From positions 1 to 27,385 of the forward strand of contig DFIB01000055.1 of assembly GCA_002371375.1 (NCBI GenBank): a DNA stretch of 27,385 nt, in the 5' to 3' direction. The position numbers and the translations under genes were made by a program. The first letter of the stretch is position 1; the number at the start of each line of letters is the position of its first letter. Source of the stretch: Mageeibacillus sp. UBA3708. Its GTDB lineage: Bacteria > Bacillota > Clostridia > Saccharofermentanales > Saccharofermentanaceae. The notes under the pieces are model-generated. The model was given only the letters and a program-made list of their open reading frames with translations. It had not been told where the DNA came from and did no database searches. Below, piece after piece: positions 24,385-27,385 of the stretch.

Positions 24385-25149
24385 CTTGGGGATAGCACTG
24401 TCAAGCACCTCACCGATACTGTCATGTATTGTCAGTAATGCCTGAAGGTCAAGATAAGTGGAACTCTTATTGATTATGACGACCTTGTCATGCTTAAGGA
24501 ACTGTGCAAATGTTGCTGCAGGATATACTGTCAGCGACGTTCCTCCAATAATGAGGAGGTCTGCCTTCTTGATTGCCTTAATGGCACCGTCCACATTCTG
24601 ATGTTCAAGATTCTCTTCGTAAAGGACTATGTCAGGTCTTATCATTCCTCCGCATTTATCGCAATGAGGAACACCTTCATGATTGATAATATAATCGATC
24701 TTGAACTTCTTACCGCATTCCATACAGTAATTGCGGAAAACAGATCCGTGGAGCTCTATCGTTGTCTTGGAACCTGCTTCCTGATGCAGATTATCAATAT
24801 TCTGAGTGATAGTAGCCTTGAGCTTGCCCTGCTTCTCAAGTCTTACAAGTGCTTTGTGAGCCTTGTTGGGCTTGGCATCCGGATAGAGAAGCTTCCTCTT
24901 GTAGAAATCATAGAATTCTTCGGGATGCTCCATAAAGAAAGAATGCGAGATAATATCAACAGGTCTGTACTTGAGACCGCTCTCTTGATTATATATACCC
25001 TCACCGCTCCTGAAATCAGGGATTCCGCTCTCCGTGGACACGCCGGCACCGCCGAGGAATACGATATTCTCAGAAGATTCAATCAGCATGCGAAGCTGAT
25101 TGATCTTATTCTCCTTAGCTCCTTCATATCTGTCAAGTCTGGTTTCCAT
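24283..25149 (-). CDS. cobB: Sir2-family NAD-dependent protein deacylase with lysine-rich tail
   Basis: This 288-residue sirtuin removes acyl groups from lysines using NAD+. It has the NAD motif GAGVSTESGIPDFRS (35-49), TQNIDNLH (115-122), catalytic H134 in ELHGS, a zinc site of C142, C145, C163 and C166, and GTSLTVYPA (203-211). Residues after about 255 form an extra tail of about 34 residues built from KK, SS, TS and AA units, similar in composition to histone H1 tails. The start at 25149 has GAGG 5 bases upstream. It lies 12 bp after the PH-domain gene. Targets are unknown. The gene symbol rests on family resemblance only. Confidence 0.94.
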   Translation of the reverse strand: METRLDRYEGAKENKINQLRMLIESSENIVFLGGAGVSTESGIPDFRSGEGIYNQESGLKYRPVDIISHSFFMEHPEEFYDFYKRKLLYPDAKPNKAHKALVRLEKQGKLKATITQNIDNLHQEAGSKTTIELHGSVFRNYCMECGKKFKIDYIINHEGVPHCDKCGGMIRPDIVLYEENLEHQNVDGAIKAIKKADLLIIGGTSLTVYPAATFAQFLKHDKVVIINKSSTYLDLQALLTIHDSIGEVLDSAIPKRVSSKKTSAAKKTTSAKKSSASKKSSTSKKSKE

Positions 25150-25161
25150 AATAGCCTCGTA

Positions 25162-25611
25162 TTATAAATTATCTATCCCGCCGAAATGATCAACACCCAT
25201 ATCAACGCCACCGTCATCAAATCCGGCTGCACCGAACATCTCTTTACCGAGAACTCTCTTCTCATTACGCTCTTTCTCAACGATATTGCTGAGCGCTCTG
25301 TAAACTCTCTCGGAATCTTTGACGCTCTCGACCCTCATTACGGGCAAAGTCTGATCTGCCGTAGTCAGAACTATAGTACCGACTCCGAACAACCTCTGTC
25401 CGAGAGTGCGGCTCATTGTTACGTCCAGGACGCGGTAAAGCAAAATCTCGTCACTTACGATATTGAGGAATCCCTTCTTAAGATAAAACCTATTCTCATC
25501 AAAACTGTATCTCGTAAATGATAAAGGAAGACCAAGATATCTCTTACGGTCATGCCAAAGGATCTCATCTTCCTGCGCAAATTGAGTAAGTCTGTCCGGT
25601 TTTTTTGCCAT
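25162..25611 (-). CDS. Bacterial PH-domain protein
   Basis: This 149-residue protein shows the pattern of short bacterial PH domains (YdbS/bPH type) in residues about 14-112: DEILWHDRKRYLGLPLSFTRYSF, then FYLKKGFLNIVSDEILLYRVLDV, TLGQRLFGVGTIVLTT and VKDSERVYRALSNIV. There is no membrane segment. The last 25 residues are Gly- and Asp-rich. PH-like domains of this type bind proteins or membranes; no target is known. The ATG has GGAGG upstream. It is the first gene of the PH-sirtuin-MutS-like-lysA unit, 12 bp before the sirtuin. Confidence 0.8.
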   Translation of the reverse strand: MAKKPDRLTQFAQEDEILWHDRKRYLGLPLSFTRYSFDENRFYLKKGFLNIVSDEILLYRVLDVTMSRTLGQRLFGVGTIVLTTADQTLPVMRVESVKDSERVYRALSNIVEKERNEKRVLGKEMFGAAGFDDGGVDMGVDHFGGIDNL

Positions 25612-25663
25612 AATGACCTCCGCAAAAAACTTTATTATTCTCTACTATTATTGCATAAATCGG

Positions 25664-25683
25664 ATAATAATAGAATTATTATA
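25664..25683 (-). promoter_or_regulatory. AT-rich palindrome overlapping a possible -10 element
   Basis: An 8-bp perfect inverted repeat ATAATAAT (25664-25671) and ATTATTAT (25675-25682) with a 3-base spacer overlaps a TATAAT on the minus strand (25678-25683). No good -35 is found at 16-18 bases (a TTGTGT sits at 19). This is the most likely control region for the PH-sirtuin-MutS-like-lysA unit. Confidence 0.35.
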
Positions 25684-25706
25684 ATGCATTAATGAGAAAA
25701 TTACAC

Positions 25707-25736
25707 AAAAAATTGAACACTATGAATGATCTTCAA
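25707..25736 (-). terminator. Possible weak terminator after the NodB-like gene
   Basis: On the minus strand TTGAA (25732-25736) can pair with TTCAA (25713-25717), followed directly by six T (25707-25712). The stem is short, includes the stop codon in its loop, and is AT-rich, so it is only a candidate. Confidence 0.3.
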
Positions 25737-27385
25737 CGATCTTGTCAGCATCAAAAAGCCTTGCCAGATCGCTGTTTTTCAGAGTTTTGCCGGTAATAAG
25801 CGTCCTGTCATAATACAGATAGTTATCACCATATGTGTAATACGGTCTGGGTCCGAGCCCGAAGAATATCCTGAAACCGTTGTTCTTAAGCCACACAGCC
25901 CTCGGATCGGTACCGTAAATGTAATCGCCGTTAGGATAAACGATCATATGTGTATCGCCGAGAAGCGGCTCGATCTGCTCCATCCATTTGTTCATGTCAG
26001 CCTGGAGTTCTTCCATCTTAGCCTGCTTTGCATTGATAAAATCGTATGTGGATGATGCGAATTTCCATCCGTTATCCTTAAGAACATCGGCGATGGAACG
26101 AACTGCATCCATATTGGACTGTAGCTCAGAATCGCTGAAGTTCACATTGGGAAGACCTGCCTGGGCAAGGGATGTGTTACGGTCATCTATCTCATCTCTG
26201 GATACAACATAACCGAAGCAAGACTCATAACCCGCAATGGAGATTACACCCTTTGCACCGTCAAAAGTAAAATCATGATGCTCCTCAACAAACTTATCGA
26301 GAATTCCGATAGCTTCTCTGGTCCTGCTGACGACTGCATCCCCGTTGATATCAACGTATTCACTGCAAACCTGGCCCTGGTCATTCAGAAGAAGACGTCT
26401 GTTGTAACCCTGCCCGTAATTGAGGGCACTGTAATCAAGTGCTTCAACAACTATGATAAGCGGCTTCTTGCCTACGGGAACAACCAGGTCTTTCTCAACC
26501 AGGAATGTCTCATTGCTCAGATCGGTAAGTGCTTCCGCATCGACGAGGCAGAAGTTATTGTTATACAGCTCTCCCAGCATCTTCTCAAATTCGCCGCATG
26601 TAAGTGTCTTATCGAATACAACATTCCCCAAGGATTTTGCTATCTCTTCGTCAGCGATGAGATTACGGACACAGAGAACCTCGATCTTGCCGTTATAAAC
26701 TGCTGTCTCTGTCGTATTAGTTGTAGCAACAAGAAGATCATTTGCCGTTCTGGTATCACTCGGAAAGATAGCTGCCATATCCGACAATATCTCTTCTGCA
26801 GTGTAATACCTGAACGTATCGAGAAGGTGTTCACATCTGATGATCATCGGTTCGTACATTATTCCTTTGATCTCCTCAAGGCGCTGCGAACTGTAATCAT
26901 GTACGAATCCGGTATTGCGTTCAATGACGGACTGATATGTCTTCACTGATGTAATGTAATCACCCGAGTCGAAATGCCTTTCGGCGTTCTGAACATCGCC
27001 CGTAGCCTTCTCAATGATGTCAAGTTCGCCGTAGAGCGGCTTTACCGTAGCGGCGAAATTGCTGATGGGCGACATCTGATTGAATACGAAAGTAATATCC
27101 GGCTTCTCTATCTTACCGAGCAGGAATTCCCTGCAAAGGTCATTCAGCCACGATGAGACTGTAGCAGTCGTAAGTTCCTGCATTCCGCTGAGGAAGGCGG
27201 CATCTGTGGCAGATGGCTGATATCTCTCATTACGCACTTTGCTGCATATATCATCAACACGGACGCTTACAAGTCTCTCCATCTCCGCAAGCTGGGCATT
27301 CTCATTCTCAAACTTGGACACCTGATCAGGGGGAGCGGACAGAACAGTATCCTGCCCCTGACGGTATATCTCAAGAGCCTTATTG
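25720..27385 (-). CDS. NodB-like (polysaccharide deacetylase-fold) protein, 5' end outside the window
   Basis: The frame is open from the right edge (27384) to the TAG at 25720, 554 residues, so this is the C-terminal part of a longer protein; a GTG at 27321 is probably internal. The first third is helical, with a TPR-like stretch (AERHFDSGDYITSVKTYQSV). The second half has the course of NodB-like proteins of Clostridia: KPLIIVVEALDYSALNYGQGYN, GAKGVISIAGYESCFGY, GWKFASSTYDFI, DTHMIVYPNGDYI, and a C-terminal DRTLITGKTLKNSDL. The usual metal-binding Asp pair and HxxxH histidines seem replaced (EALDY; SSTYDF), so deacetylase activity is doubtful. Assignment rests on remembered family patterns. 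A role at the cell surface is inferred. Confidence 0.65.
   Translation of the reverse strand, partial: NKALEIYRQGQDTVLSAPPDQVSKFENENAQLAEMERLVSVRVDDICSKVRNERYQPSATDAAFLSGMQELTTATVSSWLNDLCREFLLGKIEKPDITFVFNQMSPISNFAATVKPLYGELDIIEKATGDVQNAERHFDSGDYITSVKTYQSVIERNTGFVHDYSSQRLEEIKGIMYEPMIIRCEHLLDTFRYYTAEEILSDMAAIFPSDTRTANDLLVATTNTTETAVYNGKIEVLCVRNLIADEEIAKSLGNVVFDKTLTCGEFEKMLGELYNNNFCLVDAEALTDLSNETFLVEKDLVVPVGKKPLIIVVEALDYSALNYGQGYNRRLLLNDQGQVCSEYVDINGDAVVSRTREAIGILDKFVEEHHDFTFDGAKGVISIAGYESCFGYVVSRDEIDDRNTSLAQAGLPNVNFSDSELQSNMDAVRSIADVLKDNGWKFASSTYDFINAKQAKMEELQADMNKWMEQIEPLLGDTHMIVYPNGDYIYGTDPRAVWLKNNGFRIFFGLGPRPYYTYGDNYLYYDRTLITGKTLKNSDLARLFDADKIVEDHS

Noticed and set aside
26275..26949. A 224-codon plus-strand open frame opposite the NodB-like gene
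   Set aside because: Antisense shadow; the minus strand frame is continuous and better supported.
27319..27321. GTG at 27321 as the start of the NodB-like protein
   Set aside because: The frame remains open to the window edge with protein-like sequence and no Shine-Dalgarno stands before the GTG, so it is probably an internal valine.

Overview
This window looks like chromosomal DNA from a Gram-positive, low-to-medium-GC bacterium of the Bacillota, most likely class Clostridia. The signs are GGAGG-type ribosome binding sites, a tRNA with an encoded CCA end, an FtsK/SpoIIIE translocase, a GHKL/LytTR two-component pair, a cardiolipin synthase with an N-terminal membrane domain and a CPBP membrane protease. 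No genus can be named from sequence reading alone. All 20 protein genes lie on the minus strand; only a tRNA-Trp gene is on the plus strand. I see no insertion sequence, phage gene, CRISPR array or rRNA.

Layout, in direction of transcription (right to left). (a) 27385-25720: 3' part of a NodB-like (polysaccharide deacetylase-fold) protein that enters from outside the window. (b) 25611-21147: a compact PH-domain protein / sirtuin / membrane MutS-like ATPase / lysA unit. (c) 21042-5175: twelve genes with gaps of at most 20 bp or short overlaps, probably one operon of nearly 16 kb behind a promoter at about 21068-21096. It starts with a kinase-VWA-PP2C signalling triad of the TerY-P type plus an acidic coiled-coil protein. 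It continues with an M18 aminopeptidase, cardiolipin synthase, an MTA/SAH deaminase-like amidohydrolase, a heterodimeric ABC exporter, murD, and a LytTR response regulator with its membrane histidine kinase. (d) 4981-3926: a CPBP-family membrane protease. (e) 3693-3767: tRNA-Trp with its own promoter and a strong terminator. (f) 3578-1: proC, rnhA, a NUDIX hydrolase and the start of ftsK/spoIIIE, which runs off the left edge.

The most interesting part is the signalling module at 16568-21042. The kinase carries an N-terminal region that reads like a PIN-type domain, the phosphatase has a single C-terminal membrane anchor, and the VWA protein has an intact MIDAS. This suggests a phosphorylation-controlled, metal-dependent assembly at the membrane, co-transcribed with envelope genes (cls, murD, exporter) and a LytTR two-component system. 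Other points of note are a sirtuin with a histone-H1-like lysine/serine tail, a MutS-family ATPase with membrane segments instead of mismatch-recognition domains, and an ABC pair whose two subunits show complementary loss of catalytic residues.
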